35,982 nt of DNA, taken from contig JAFDVL010000013.1 of the NCBI GenBank assembly GCA_018268995.1, positions 101,312 through 137,293 on the forward strand, in the 5' to 3' direction. Under the pieces are notes generated by a model. That model was not told the origin of the DNA. It made no database searches and saw only the letters and a program-made list of their open reading frames with translations. Below, in pieces: positions 8,164-17,066 of this stretch. Each line of letters begins with the position of its first letter. The stretch's first letter is position 1. The stretch is from Acidobacteriota bacterium (GTDB lineage: Bacteria > Acidobacteriota > Blastocatellia > RBC074). A program made the translations under genes and the position numbers.

Positions 8164-9462
8164 ATGAACTTCTCCGAAACTCTCGCGTATCTCTACAGCC
8201 TCGGCCACGAAACTTTGGCGATGAAGCTGGGGCTGGAAAGCATTGTTGCGCTGTGCCAGGCGCTAGGCAATCCGCAACTCAAGTATCGTGTTGTCCACAT
8301 TGCGGGCACAAACGGCAAGGGTTCGACGGCGGCAATGACAGAAGCGATTGCGTTACGCGCAGGCCATCGCGTTGGGCTTTACACCTCGCCGCATCTGGTC
8401 GAAATCACTGAACGTATTCGCATCCATGGCAAAGACATCACGCAAGCCGATTTCGCCCGTTTGGCCACACAGGTTCGCAGGGCCAGCGAACAATTGGTCG
8501 AACAGAAAACGCTTCCTGCCTCGCCGACTTACTTTGAGCAAGTTACAGCCATTGGATTATTGTGTTTCGCCGAGCAAAATGTTGATTTGGCAATTCTGGA
8601 AGTTGGGTTAGGGGGGCGACTGGATGCCACCAATATCTGCCAGCCAACAGTCTGCGCAATTACGCCTGTCAGCCTGGATCACCAGGAATACCTCGGCAAT
8701 CAACTGGCAACTATCGCGGCTGAAAAAGCAGGGATTCTCAAGCCTGAAATTCCGGTCGTGGTTGCGCCACAAGCACCGGAAGCATGGAACGCGATCATCA
8801 CCAGAGCCAATGAAATCAAAGCGCCCACCATTTCTGTGGCAGAATTCCAGGCAATGATTGATGAAGCTTCGACGGGAATGTTCCATTTTCAATATCACAC
8901 AGGATTAGCCGACTATACGGTGCAATTGAATCTGCGTGGGGGACATCAGGTCATCAATGCCTGCACCGCTATTCACATTGCCGAACAGTTGCGTCAACAC
9001 GGTTTGTGCATTCCGAAAACCTCCATCGAAGAAGGTTTGCAAAATGTGAACTGGGCAGGACGATTGGAAATGATCGAAGTGCAAGGCCGTCAACTGTTGC
9101 TGGATGGAGCGCATAATCTGGCCGGTGCAAAAACCTTGCAGGATTTTCTGCGAGCGTACGAATCCAATTTACCGATCACGATGATTTTTGGGGTGATGAA
9201 TGACAAAGCGATTGCGGGAATGGCAGAAATGCTTTTCCCCTTTGCCCAACTGATTATTGCCACTCACATCAACAATCCACGCAGTGCCGACCCGGTTGTC
9301 ATCGTGGATGCCGCAACCCAACTGGGCAAACCTTCGCGACGGACAGAATCAGTCGCAGCCGCTTTGCAGGAAGCATTGCAACATACACCTGCCAACGGAT
9401 TGATTTGTGTCTGTGGCTCTTTGTATCTCATCGGCGAAGTAAAACAATTGCTGACCAAATAA
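8164..9462 (+). CDS. folC: Bifunctional dihydrofolate/folylpolyglutamate synthase
   Basis: The 432-residue Mur-ligase-like enzyme adds glutamate to dihydropteroate and folates in the cytosol. The ATP-binding loop GTNGKGST is at 48-55 and is followed by the folate-ligase signature YTSPHLVEITERIRI. Further typical segments are LAILEVGLGGRLDATN, the H-Q-E-Y-L-G motif after VSLDH, AAEKAGI and LLDGAHN, plus the C-terminal domain with VIATHINNPR. Family length is about 420-450 residues. The chosen start MNFSETLAYLYSLG matches the family N-terminus. No clear ribosome binding site precedes it because the inverted repeat occupies that place. accD, the usual neighbour in proteobacteria, is absent. Confidence 0.93.
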   Translation: MNFSETLAYLYSLGHETLAMKLGLESIVALCQALGNPQLKYRVVHIAGTNGKGSTAAMTEAIALRAGHRVGLYTSPHLVEITERIRIHGKDITQADFARLATQVRRASEQLVEQKTLPASPTYFEQVTAIGLLCFAEQNVDLAILEVGLGGRLDATNICQPTVCAITPVSLDHQEYLGNQLATIAAEKAGILKPEIPVVVAPQAPEAWNAIITRANEIKAPTISVAEFQAMIDEASTGMFHFQYHTGLADYTVQLNLRGGHQVINACTAIHIAEQLRQHGLCIPKTSIEEGLQNVNWAGRLEMIEVQGRQLLLDGAHNLAGAKTLQDFLRAYESNLPITMIFGVMNDKAIAGMAEMLFPFAQLIIATHINNPRSADPVVIVDAATQLGKPSRRTESVAAALQEALQHTPANGLICVCGSLYLIGEVKQLLTK

Positions 9463-9480
9463 AGAGCATGGATCAAGAGC

Positions 9481-9549
9481 ATGGAGTACAAGCTTCAGCT
9501 TGGTTTTACGTCAAGCGGGCAAAAAACCAAGCTGAAGCTTGTATTCCAT
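9481..9549. repeat. 27-bp inverted repeat with AAGCTTCAGCTTG core
   Basis: The arms 9481-9507 and 9523-9549 match at 26 of 27 positions when one is reversed, with a 15-base loop. The core CAAGCTTCAGCTTG is itself nearly palindromic. A related word, AAGCTTGAAGCTT, occurs once at 18585-18597. It lies 18 bases after the folC stop codon and could form the end of its transcript. Confidence 0.75.
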
Positions 9550-9700
9550 ACCCATCTGTAAAACGTATTCTCTCTCCGTGGGTCACTGGTCAGTGCTGTC
9601 TGCCTTGTGCTATTCTGCGCGTCTTTCATGGCATCGCCCAATGATCGCTATCAAATTTCATGTTTACGGTTTGACAGAAAAAACCGTCTGAGGAGGAAGC

Positions 9701-10570
9701 TTGAGCGTTTTAGTTGATAAGAATACTCGTTTAATTGTTCAGGGTCTGACTGGCAAAGAAGGAACCTTTCACGCGCTGCAAATGCGCGATTACGGCACCA
9801 ACATTGTCGGCGGCGTGACACCCGGCAAAGGCGGAACCACACACGAAGGATTTCCCGTTTTCAATACTGTTTCCGATGCAGTAGAAAACGCAGGCGCGAA
9901 CGTGTCTGTCATTTATGTGCCGCCACCGTTCGCGGCTGACGCGATTATGGAAGCGGCGGATGCTGGAATCGCCCTGATCGTTTGCATCACTGAAGGCATT
10001 CCGACCAACGACATGGTGAACGCTTTTCATTATGTCAACGCACGTGGCGTTCGTTTAATTGGGCCGAACTGCCCCGGCGTGATTTCGCCCGGCAAATGTA
10101 AAGTCGGCATTATGCCCGCCCGCATTCACAAAGAAGGCAACATCGGCGTTGTCTCGCGCTCTGGCACTCTGACGTACGAGGCAGTCGGCCAGCTCACAGC
10201 GCTCGGCTTAGGCCAATCCACCTGCATCGGCATTGGTGGCGATCCGATCATCGGTACGTCGCAACGTGATGCCCTGGAACTGTTCAATGGCGACCCTGAT
10301 ACGCACGCGGTTGTGATGATTGGCGAAATTGGCGGCTCGGCGGAAGAAGAAGCGGCAGAATATGTGAAAGCCAGCATGACTAAACCTGTCGTTGGCTTCA
10401 TCGCTGGACAAACCGCGCCTCCTGGTCGCCGCATGGGCCACGCCGGAGCGATCATCGCAGGCGGCAAAGGCACCGCTGCCGAGAAATTTGCAGCGATGGA
10501 AGCAGCAGGCATTCACATCGTGAAAAGCCCGGCGGATATTGGCGCAAAGGTCAAAGAAATTTTGGGCTAA
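9701..10570 (+). CDS. sucD: Succinate-CoA ligase, alpha subunit
   Basis: The 289-residue protein forms, with the beta subunit SucC, the TCA-cycle enzyme that makes ATP or GTP from succinyl-CoA. A TTG start at 9701 follows GAGGAGGAAGC and gives the family N-terminus [18 protein letters not shown]. The CoA-binding region is at 15-95 ([14 protein letters not shown]). The active-site histidine that is phosphorylated is His247 in [21 protein letters not shown] and GGDPIIGTS are conserved loops. Length is normal. sucC is not next to it in this window, which differs from the usual sucCD arrangement. A strong terminator follows immediately. Confidence 0.95.
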   Translation: MSVLVDKNTRLIVQGLTGKEGTFHALQMRDYGTNIVGGVTPGKGGTTHEGFPVFNTVSDAVENAGANVSVIYVPPPFAADAIMEAADAGIALIVCITEGIPTNDMVNAFHYVNARGVRLIGPNCPGVISPGKCKVGIMPARIHKEGNIGVVSRSGTLTYEAVGQLTALGLGQSTCIGIGGDPIIGTSQRDALELFNGDPDTHAVVMIGEIGGSAEEEAAEYVKASMTKPVVGFIAGQTAPPGRRMGHAGAIIAGGKGTAAEKFAAMEAAGIHIVKSPADIGAKVKEILG

Positions 10571-10590
10571 TCCCCCTTCCAAAATAACCA

Positions 10591-10632
10591 ACTCGTCCGC
10601 GAGCGATGTCGTTTGCGGACGAGTATTTTTTT
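10591..10632 (+). terminator. Rho-independent terminator of sucD
   Basis: ACTCGTCCGC (10591-10600) pairs exactly with GCGGACGAGT (10615-10624), followed by ATTTTTTT. It begins 20 bases after the sucD stop. Confidence 0.93.
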
Positions 10633-10900
10633 GCTCATTTTCCCGCGTAATATTTTCCGTCCATTTCCACCTCTTCCTCGTCCAATTTCCCGAACCACCT
10701 GACAGTATCTGGGTGGACACACTGGAAAAATAAATCTATCGGAATCAGCAATCAGGGGACGAGAATCCAGGCGAGTGTTTGTCTACCCCGCTGTACTTTG
10801 CCCCAACGAAACAAGCGAAAAAGCACGGCCCCGTTTTTCGCGCAATCCACATCAACCGCCATCACGACAGGGCGCATCATTCGCGCTAGTAAGGAGAGCT

Positions 10901-12736
10901 ATGTCTAAAGAGAGAGTTCTATCCGGCAACTTCCCATCTGTTTTCCGCCTGCTCGGCAGCCTGCTATTCCTGGCATCCAGCCTGCTGGCACAAGGGGGGC
11001 AATCACCGAGCAATACTTCCGATCATGTAATCTTCTCGCTAAATGTGCAGGATTTTTCTTATCCAGAGAAAAGCATTGCGACGGTCAATCGCGTGCTCGA
11101 CATTCACGAACGCTACAACATTCCGATTGATTTTTACCTGACTACAACGATGACCGATTTGTTCGAGCAACTGTCGCCCGCGCTGTTGCAACGGCTGAAA
11201 ACCTCTCCGGTGGCTTCGGTGTCGTATCACGTGCGCCCGCCCAAACCGTATTACACCAACTTCGATTGGGCACGACTGGGATCGCGGCCAGCACAGGAGC
11301 AATACAACACGATCATGAACTACGAAACGCACGGGCTGAATTTGCGCACGGGACAACCGACGACGGCGAATGGTGGGTATAAAAAGCTCGGCGAATTGCT
11401 GGGCTATTATCCGTGGGCGGCTTCGGCACAGGCAGATGGAAGCCTGGCACAACAAGCGGCCAAAGTCTTTCAGGATTTGGGCGGACGCTTCCGCGTGTGG
11501 CACGGACGCGCCGCAAATCTGGGCGACAAACTGGACGGTGTTTACCTGCGCCCGGAGCACTATGATTTGCTGCTGTTCCAAACCGTCGGGCAATTTATCC
11601 CGTCCGTGATTGAAACCGCCGTCACACAGGCACGCCAAGCGCAGAACGCACGCGCGCCGTATTTCGTCGGGATCAAAATGCACGATAACGATTACTTTGC
11701 GGTGGATTCGGCCTGGGTCACGGTGTATGTAAATGGCCCACGCCGCCCGCCCTTTGCCGTCACACGCAAATCGCCCTTGCTCAGCGATGTTGAGCAGGCG
11801 GCAATGTGGCAGCATTATGAATCGGCGGTAGCCTACGTCGCATCACAATCGCAACGCCTGCGTGCTGTAGGCTTGCCGACCGTCTGGCAAATGCTCCATC
11901 CGTCTACGCCTCCGCCCACAGTGACGCGCTCGCTGGTGTATGTGTCTGGCACGATGCACATTGAATCGAATCTGCTGCGCTGGCCAAATGTAGAGGCGCT
12001 GCTCGCCTTCTTCGCACGCGCAACACAAGCTGGGAAAGTCGGCAAACAAACCACCGGGATGAAATGGTCAGTTGGGGCCGACATCGGATGGCTGACCGGA
12101 GAACCGCGCGCCGCCGAAGTTATCCGCAAGCTGGAGGCGATGGGCGTTGAAATGGATATTCACGCACACAACTTTACTGACCGTGCGAATTGTGCCGCGC
12201 GCATCACACAACTCGGCGGGCATCCCAATCAGGTTTCGTCCGGCAATGTTGTCTCAGAAATAGATCGGTTGCGTTCCCCTGTTGTCGGCACAGGCGGCGC
12301 GACGTGGCAAGCGCAAATTCTCTACGGCACGGCGCTGCGCCCCGATCATTCAGTGGGTTCAGAAGACACAGGCTATGGCGTGTGGCGTCCGAAAAGCGGA
12401 GCCGAGTTTACGGTTCACGATCCCAACGGCAATTTGATTTCGGTCGGTGGCGGCCCACGGACGTTGACTGGCGCGACGGCACTGCTTGAAAAGCTGAAAA
12501 CGCTGACGGGGCTGCCACCGATTTACAGCACCACGATTATGGTACACCCGGATTCGTTGGTGAATGTCGGCACTTCGGATGGCATCACGCAAATCGAAGC
12601 CTGGGCCACAACTGTTGGCGCAAACGAACAAGTCAAATGGGCAACGCTGAGTGAAACCGCTGCGGCGTGGGTGATTGCTGGCGGTATCTCCTCACGCCTC
12701 GAAAATGTGAATCTGCTTACCAGCGGACAGCGATAA
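10901..12736 (+). CDS. Secreted protein of unknown function, polysaccharide-deacetylase-like
   Basis: The 611-residue product starts at the ATG at 10901 with AAGGAG 5 bases upstream; the frame is open further upstream but without a site. Residues 1-33 form a signal peptide ending near LLAQG. From residue 45 the pattern FSLNVQDF, then VNRVLDIHERYNIPIDFYLT, looks like the first strand and helix of the NodB polysaccharide deacetylase barrel, with an aspartate in the right area. Around residue 400 another block reads KWSVGADIGWLTG, then EAMGVEMDIHAHNF, with a D-x-H-x-H that could bind metal. I do not recognise a named family. The upstream gap (10633-10900) holds nothing clear. It probably acts on a glycan in the envelope, but this is inference. 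Confidence 0.6.
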   Translation: MSKERVLSGNFPSVFRLLGSLLFLASSLLAQGGQSPSNTSDHVIFSLNVQDFSYPEKSIATVNRVLDIHERYNIPIDFYLTTTMTDLFEQLSPALLQRLKTSPVASVSYHVRPPKPYYTNFDWARLGSRPAQEQYNTIMNYETHGLNLRTGQPTTANGGYKKLGELLGYYPWAASAQADGSLAQQAAKVFQDLGGRFRVWHGRAANLGDKLDGVYLRPEHYDLLLFQTVGQFIPSVIETAVTQARQAQNARAPYFVGIKMHDNDYFAVDSAWVTVYVNGPRRPPFAVTRKSPLLSDVEQAAMWQHYESAVAYVASQSQRLRAVGLPTVWQMLHPSTPPPTVTRSLVYVSGTMHIESNLLRWPNVEALLAFFARATQAGKVGKQTTGMKWSVGADIGWLTGEPRAAEVIRKLEAMGVEMDIHAHNFTDRANCAARITQLGGHPNQVSSGNVVSEIDRLRSPVVGTGGATWQAQILYGTALRPDHSVGSEDTGYGVWRPKSGAEFTVHDPNGNLISVGGGPRTLTGATALLEKLKTLTGLPPIYSTTIMVHPDSLVNVGTSDGITQIEAWATTVGANEQVKWATLSETAAAWVIAGGISSRLENVNLLTSGQR

Positions 12737-12764
12737 AGACTGCTCATTCAACTGACCAGTAACA

Positions 12765-13112
12765 TTATTCATCCTGATTTTTGCGAGAGCGGGATTGTTT
12801 GATCTCGCTCTTGCGCTTTTTGCCCTCAATGCGCTGCTCTTTCGCAGCAGCGGAAGGTTTGGTCGCACGGCGTGGCTTGCGCACCTTTTGCATTTCGATC
12901 AGCTTTTCAGCCATTCGTTCAAAGGCGGCGTCCCGATTGGCAGATTGAGAACGGCGTTCAGTCGCATTAACAACGATGCCGCTAGGGCGATGCGTCAGGC
13001 GCACGCCGGTTTCGACCTTGTTGCGATGCTGGCCGCCGGGCCCACCAGCGACAAAAAACTCCATATCGCAATCCCGTTCCAGCGCTTCCCTGTCTGTTTC
13101 GTACTTTGTCAT
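12765..13112 (-). CDS. Small GGQ release-factor-like peptidyl-tRNA hydrolase (ArfB-like)
   Basis: The 115-residue protein has the class I release-factor catalytic loop AGGPGGQHRNKVET (residues 22-35, GGQ at 26-28), then VRLTHRPSGIVVNA, and ends in a lysine/arginine-rich tail. It lacks the codon-recognition domain of RF1/RF2. Stand-alone proteins like this (ArfB/YaeJ, mitochondrial ICT1) rescue stalled ribosomes by hydrolysing peptidyl-tRNA, using the basic tail to reach into the mRNA channel. The GGQ is intact, so activity is likely. The ATG at 13112 is preceded by GAAGGG; an in-frame ATG 22 codons earlier (13178) is possible but has no visible site. It is divergent from the membrane protein gene at 13202. 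Confidence 0.85.
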   Translation of the reverse strand: MTKYETDREALERDCDMEFFVAGGPGGQHRNKVETGVRLTHRPSGIVVNATERRSQSANRDAAFERMAEKLIEMQKVRKPRRATKPSAAAKEQRIEGKKRKSEIKQSRSRKNQDE

Positions 13113-13201
13113 TGTGTCAGTTCCCTTCTCCGATTTGACCGCATCTTTTCTGGTGCTTAGAATCTGCCTTCGTTTCATATCACAAGAAGTCTGAATGCAA
13201 A

Positions 13202-14761
13202 ATGAATTTTTCTGCCCCGTGGATGCAAGCCCGCCTTGCGAATTTCAATAAACAACAAGCGATCCTGCGACTTTTGATTTGCGTTGGCGTTTATGCGCTG
13301 CTGGTCGCGTGGGCGTGGAAATGGCCGTACACAGGTGACGGCGATTCAATGCTGCATTATTGGAATTTACGCGTCACGTGGCTTGATCCGAAATTAGGAA
13401 TGACATCGTGGGCGCGCCCGTTGTATGTGTTGCTGATGGTCGTGCCCGCACAGTTTGGCTGGTTTGCCGCGCGCTGTTTCGCCGCATTCGTTACAACGAT
13501 TTTAGTTTGGCAAACAATGCGCCTGGCAGACGATTTGAAAATGCGGAATGCCACGCTCGCAGGATTGATGCTGGTGTTTCAGCCGCTGGCATTTGCACTC
13601 GCCAGCGACACGATGACAGAAATTCCGATGGCGCTTGGATTAGCGATTGCGTTGCGATTGTGGGGGGCAAAACGATTTTTGGCGTCGTGCTTGCTGATGT
13701 CGTTTTTGCCGCTGGCACGCCCCGAAGGATTTTTGCTCGCGCCTGTTTGGGGCCTGTTTTTGTTGGCGTTGCCACGTGATTCGCAACATCCTTCGTGGCC
13801 TCAACGCGTTCTCATCGGCGCTTCGCTGGCAACGGGTGTAGTCACGTTGTTGATCGTTTGCAAGCTGGTCACGGGGCAGTGGCTGTATTTTGTTTACGAG
13901 TGGTCGTGGCCACTGATGGGCACACAAAAAGGCAGCCTCTGGCATCACGTCATTTACTGGCCGTATTACTGCGGATGGATTTTATTGCCGCTTTTTTTGT
14001 TGGGGTTGTTGCGTTCGATCAGGCCAGCAATGGCATTGCCGTGGGCGGCGTGGGCGACCGTGTTTATGGCGCATTCGTACATGTTCTGGACGGGCACATT
14101 CGGCGCACTGGGCTTTATGCGCATCCTCGTCAGCACCGCGCCAGTGACAGCGTTGATTTGCCTCTATGGATGGAACGGGCTGGCGCACGTCGTTCGGGCC
14201 AAACATTGGCCGATAATTTTGCAACGAGCGGCGGCGGCATCGGTGATGATTGCTGCTGCACTGACAGCGATGGTTTACTACTCCGTCGAGCCGAAACACT
14301 ATCGGTTTGTCGTGGCCCAGAAAGCAGCTGGCTTTATCCAAGAAAATCATTTGCTGACTGGAGCGCCGCGCCTCTTTGCTGCTGATCCAATGATCTTGGT
14401 TGAATTAGGCATTCCCGCTCGCGAAGTTTTGCTGGTTGTGCGGGACCCGAAAAAACCGCCTTACGAGGTAGGTTTTTTAGTGCGAAATTATTTCGAGCGA
14501 GAGGAAAGCGTGAGCCAAATCAAAACCTTACCATCCGGCGCGGTTGGGGCCTGGGATAACGATCAAGGCCGCTGGTGGCACCTCATTCAACCGCATGAAT
14601 TCCCTGCGCTTGGGTATGAAGTGCTTTTTCAGGCACAACAAAAGGAGACAGATTTTCAGCCCCACTTCCCTGATTGGGTAAAGTGCTATCTGATTGAGCC
14701 TTTTATTTCGATGAAATATGGCATCCCGGAACAGGAATATGTGGTCGTGCGGAAAAACTGA
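13202..14761 (+). CDS. Multi-pass membrane protein, GT-C glycosyltransferase-like
   Basis: The 519-residue protein has about nine to eleven hydrophobic segments. After the first one (residues 22-38) the loop YTGDGDSMLHYWN holds acidic residues in the place where GT-C enzymes (dolichyl-/undecaprenyl-phosphate-sugar-dependent) have a catalytic aspartate. Later the segments ASDTMTEIPMALGLAIALRL and LPLARPEGFLLAPVWG are shared with the protein at 17067-18500 (DLLTETLFALVFVIALRL and MARPEGFFIGVLWG), so the two are paralogs. The soluble C-terminal part from about 400 holds a conserved W-D-N-D/E patch also found in the paralog. Sugar and acceptor are unknown. It converges with the VWA gene. Confidence 0.75.
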   Translation: MNFSAPWMQARLANFNKQQAILRLLICVGVYALLVAWAWKWPYTGDGDSMLHYWNLRVTWLDPKLGMTSWARPLYVLLMVVPAQFGWFAARCFAAFVTTILVWQTMRLADDLKMRNATLAGLMLVFQPLAFALASDTMTEIPMALGLAIALRLWGAKRFLASCLLMSFLPLARPEGFLLAPVWGLFLLALPRDSQHPSWPQRVLIGASLATGVVTLLIVCKLVTGQWLYFVYEWSWPLMGTQKGSLWHHVIYWPYYCGWILLPLFLLGLLRSIRPAMALPWAAWATVFMAHSYMFWTGTFGALGFMRILVSTAPVTALICLYGWNGLAHVVRAKHWPIILQRAAAASVMIAAALTAMVYYSVEPKHYRFVVAQKAAGFIQENHLLTGAPRLFAADPMILVELGIPAREVLLVVRDPKKPPYEVGFLVRNYFEREESVSQIKTLPSGAVGAWDNDQGRWWHLIQPHEFPALGYEVLFQAQQKETDFQPHFPDWVKCYLIEPFISMKYGIPEQEYVVVRKN

Positions 14762-14763
14762 GA

Positions 14764-14823
14764 GGGAACGAAAGAAGGAAGAAGGGAAATACTTATCGCG
14801 CTGTCGCTCTTTCGCTTGTTCCC
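14764..14823. terminator. Bulged hairpin between convergent genes
   Basis: GGGAACGAAAGA (14764-14775) pairs with TCTTTC (14808-14813) plus GTTCCC (14818-14823), with a four-base bulge. It lies between the stops of the GT-C gene and the VWA gene. A role in ending transcription is inferred from position. Confidence 0.4.
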
Positions 14824-14849
14824 GCCTCCTCTCTTTCACCGTCTTGCAG

Positions 14850-15920
14850 CTATCCTTTCGCCGCATAATACCCGCGACGATGGCGAATTTTGAGGTCTTT
14901 TTCTTTGAACTTTGGAACTTTGATTTCAATCTTACGGAAGCTGCCATCCGGCGTCTCATTCGAGGGTTCGTAGGCGAGTAAATATTGCTGGCGCATATCC
15001 TGTTCTAGTTGCAGGAAGGCACTTTCCAAATCGCGGCGGCTATTGGGAATGAATGCGCGTCCGCCCGTGGCTTCAGTCAGTTTTTTGAGTTCGCCTTCGT
15101 TGACGCCATTGCCCATAAAAGTTCCGCTGCTGGCAGCGTCACCAATCCCGATGGCGTAAATCACCACTTCTGAACGCAACGCCTCAGTGATCGCATCATT
15201 CAATCGCATGCGGCTGGTCGTATCAACACCATCGGTCAGCAGCACTATCGTTTTGCGCCCTGCTTCTCTGGCTAACAAATCCGCACAGGCAGCAATCACA
15301 GAATCGTAAATTGAAGTTCCGCCTTGCCGAGAACCGCCATTGATACCTGGGGTGCCGCCGTATTGTCCCGGAGCCGGAATGTAAGCGACATCTTCCAGCC
15401 CTTTGCGCAACCGATTTTTATTGGAAGTCAGGTTTTGCATGAGCGTGGCTTCGCCCTCAAATTTAATGATTGCGGCGACGTCCTTGCCCGTCTTAATCAC
15501 AGAATCAATAAAATGTCCGCCTGCATCTTTGAGTTGCGGCAAAACGTATTGCTCGCTGCCACTCACATCCACCATGATCGCCATCGTCAGCGGCAAATCG
15601 AATTCTTTCTTGAAAGTAAAAATTTCCTGTTGCTGCCCATTCTCAAAGACGGTCAGGTCTTCTTTGGTCAGATTATCCAGGTAGCGATTCTGTTTGTCGG
15701 TCACGCTAAACAGCACGTTGACCAGCTTAGTGCCGACCTTGAGCACTTGCCCGGCGTCCTCCTCCGGGTCTTCTTTGGGCTTTTGCGGCTGTTGTTTGGG
15801 CGGCTGCGATTGTTGTTGTGTGGATTGCTGCGCGTGGGCGAGGTCAAACGAAGAGACTGTGAGCAGCAACACAATGCTGCCAACAAGAAAAACAAAAAAG
15901 AATTTAGATACTGCTTTCAT
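14850..15920 (-). CDS. Secreted VWA-domain protein of the acidobacterial type
   Basis: The 356-residue protein has a signal peptide of about 30 residues ending AHAQ, a Q/P/K-rich linker (31-55), then a beta-rich segment LVNVLFSVTDKQNRYLDNLTKEDLTVFENG that is characteristic of the VWFA-related acidobacterial domain family. The VWA domain from about 110 carries the metal-binding MIDAS motif D118-V-S-G-S122 and a later LLTDGVDTTSR. The final LLAYEPSNETPDGSFRKIEIKV and RHRRGYYA close the family domain. It is probably an exported protein that binds a partner via a metal ion; the partner is unknown. It lies 47 bases after the second VWA gene in the same direction, likely one operon. GGGAG precedes the ATG. 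Confidence 0.9.
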   Translation of the reverse strand: MKAVSKFFFVFLVGSIVLLLTVSSFDLAHAQQSTQQQSQPPKQQPQKPKEDPEEDAGQVLKVGTKLVNVLFSVTDKQNRYLDNLTKEDLTVFENGQQQEIFTFKKEFDLPLTMAIMVDVSGSEQYVLPQLKDAGGHFIDSVIKTGKDVAAIIKFEGEATLMQNLTSNKNRLRKGLEDVAYIPAPGQYGGTPGINGGSRQGGTSIYDSVIAACADLLAREAGRKTIVLLTDGVDTTSRMRLNDAITEALRSEVVIYAIGIGDAASSGTFMGNGVNEGELKKLTEATGGRAFIPNSRRDLESAFLQLEQDMRQQYLLAYEPSNETPDGSFRKIEIKVPKFKEKDLKIRHRRGYYAAKG

Positions 15921-15967
15921 ACAACTCCCACGCGCCCAACATCGGCGCGTTCAATCCGTCCCTTGTA

Positions 15968-16990
15968 CTATTTCACATCCGAACTCAGGCTGCCGCGATT
16001 GACCGCCTGATAGCCTTTTCTGGTGCGAACTTTCAAATCTTTCTTCCCAAGAATTTTGACTTCGATCTGCCGAAACTTGCCATCAAATTTATCGTTGCTA
16101 GGCGAATAGGCAATGATGTACTGGCTACGCAATTCCTTTGTCACCGAAGCAAAGCCTTTCTCCAGCTCCAGCGTCGTGCCAGTGAAGAAAGCGCGTCCGC
16201 CTGTGTCTTCGGCTAGTTTTTTCAGGTTCTTATCTTCGTCGCTGTCCACCTGCCCGGCTTGCACGCCAAAGAATCCGGCAGCTTTGTTGCTAATAACAAA
16301 AACGACGGTTTCGGAGCGCAAAGCAATATTGATCGCTTCATCCAACGTATGATCGCTGGCGGTGTCTTCACCATCGGTGATCAAAACAATCGCGCGACGG
16401 CGTCCGGCTTCAGCAAACATCTTTTCTTCGCAGATTCGATACACCGCATCGTACAGTCGCGTTTCGCCGTAGGCTTTTACCTTATCAATGGACTGTGACA
16501 GCAGATCAATTCGATTGGTGTAATCCTGCTGCAACTCAATGTCGGAATTGAAGGACAAAAACAATGCGCGATCTTTGCGTGGACGCAGCACGGTTTGTAG
16601 AAAGGAGACCGCCGCATCACGTTGAAATTTCAATTTCGGCTTGACGCTGTTTGAGGTATCCATCAACAACGCGATGTCCAACGGCAAATCAGATTCAGCG
16701 ACAAACGCCTCTATTTCCTGTTTGACCTTATCCTCAAGAATCTCGAAATCTCCTTGCTTAAGGTCAATCACAAAACGATTCCCCTTATCCGTAACAGCGA
16801 TGGGAAGGCGGACGTTGTAGGTTAGAACCCGCCCTACCGGCCCCTGATTTTCATCTTGTGGCTTAGTTTGTGTCGGCGGCTGCGTTTTGCCGGGTTGGGT
16901 CGGAGGTTGGGTTTGCTGCGCCTGGGCACTGGCCACACCAGCAAGGCTAAAAGCGACGATACATGCATAAAGCAGACGAAATGATTTCAT
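15968..16990 (-). CDS. Secreted VWA-domain protein, paralog of the next gene
   Basis: The 340-residue protein has a signal peptide (1-23), a T/Q/P-rich linker (25-50), the strand-rich YNVRLPIAVTDKGNRFVIDLKQGDFEILED, and a VWA domain with MIDAS D111-T-S-N-S115 and LITDGEDTASDHTLDEAI. The end (IIAYSPSNDKFDGKFRQIEVKI, then VRTRKGYQA) mirrors that of the gene at 14850-15920, so the pair arose by duplication. The MIDAS residues are intact in both. Expected location is outside the cytoplasmic membrane. It is the first gene of the VWA pair; AGGAG lies about 12 bases before the ATG, slightly long. Confidence 0.9.
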   Translation of the reverse strand: MKSFRLLYACIVAFSLAGVASAQAQQTQPPTQPGKTQPPTQTKPQDENQGPVGRVLTYNVRLPIAVTDKGNRFVIDLKQGDFEILEDKVKQEIEAFVAESDLPLDIALLMDTSNSVKPKLKFQRDAAVSFLQTVLRPRKDRALFLSFNSDIELQQDYTNRIDLLSQSIDKVKAYGETRLYDAVYRICEEKMFAEAGRRRAIVLITDGEDTASDHTLDEAINIALRSETVVFVISNKAAGFFGVQAGQVDSDEDKNLKKLAEDTGGRAFFTGTTLELEKGFASVTKELRSQYIIAYSPSNDKFDGKFRQIEVKILGKKDLKVRTRKGYQAVNRGSLSSDVK

Positions 16991-17066
16991 GGTGATGTAC
17001 TTCTCCTGGAAAGAGTTTTTGATGAAGCGTAATTATATTGCTTCCAACTAGGGCACGTAAAGCGGC

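Noticed and set aside
11039..11815. 258-codon antisense frame inside the secreted protein gene
   Set aside because: Cysteine- and arginine-rich shadow of a gene with a clear signal peptide and ribosome binding site.
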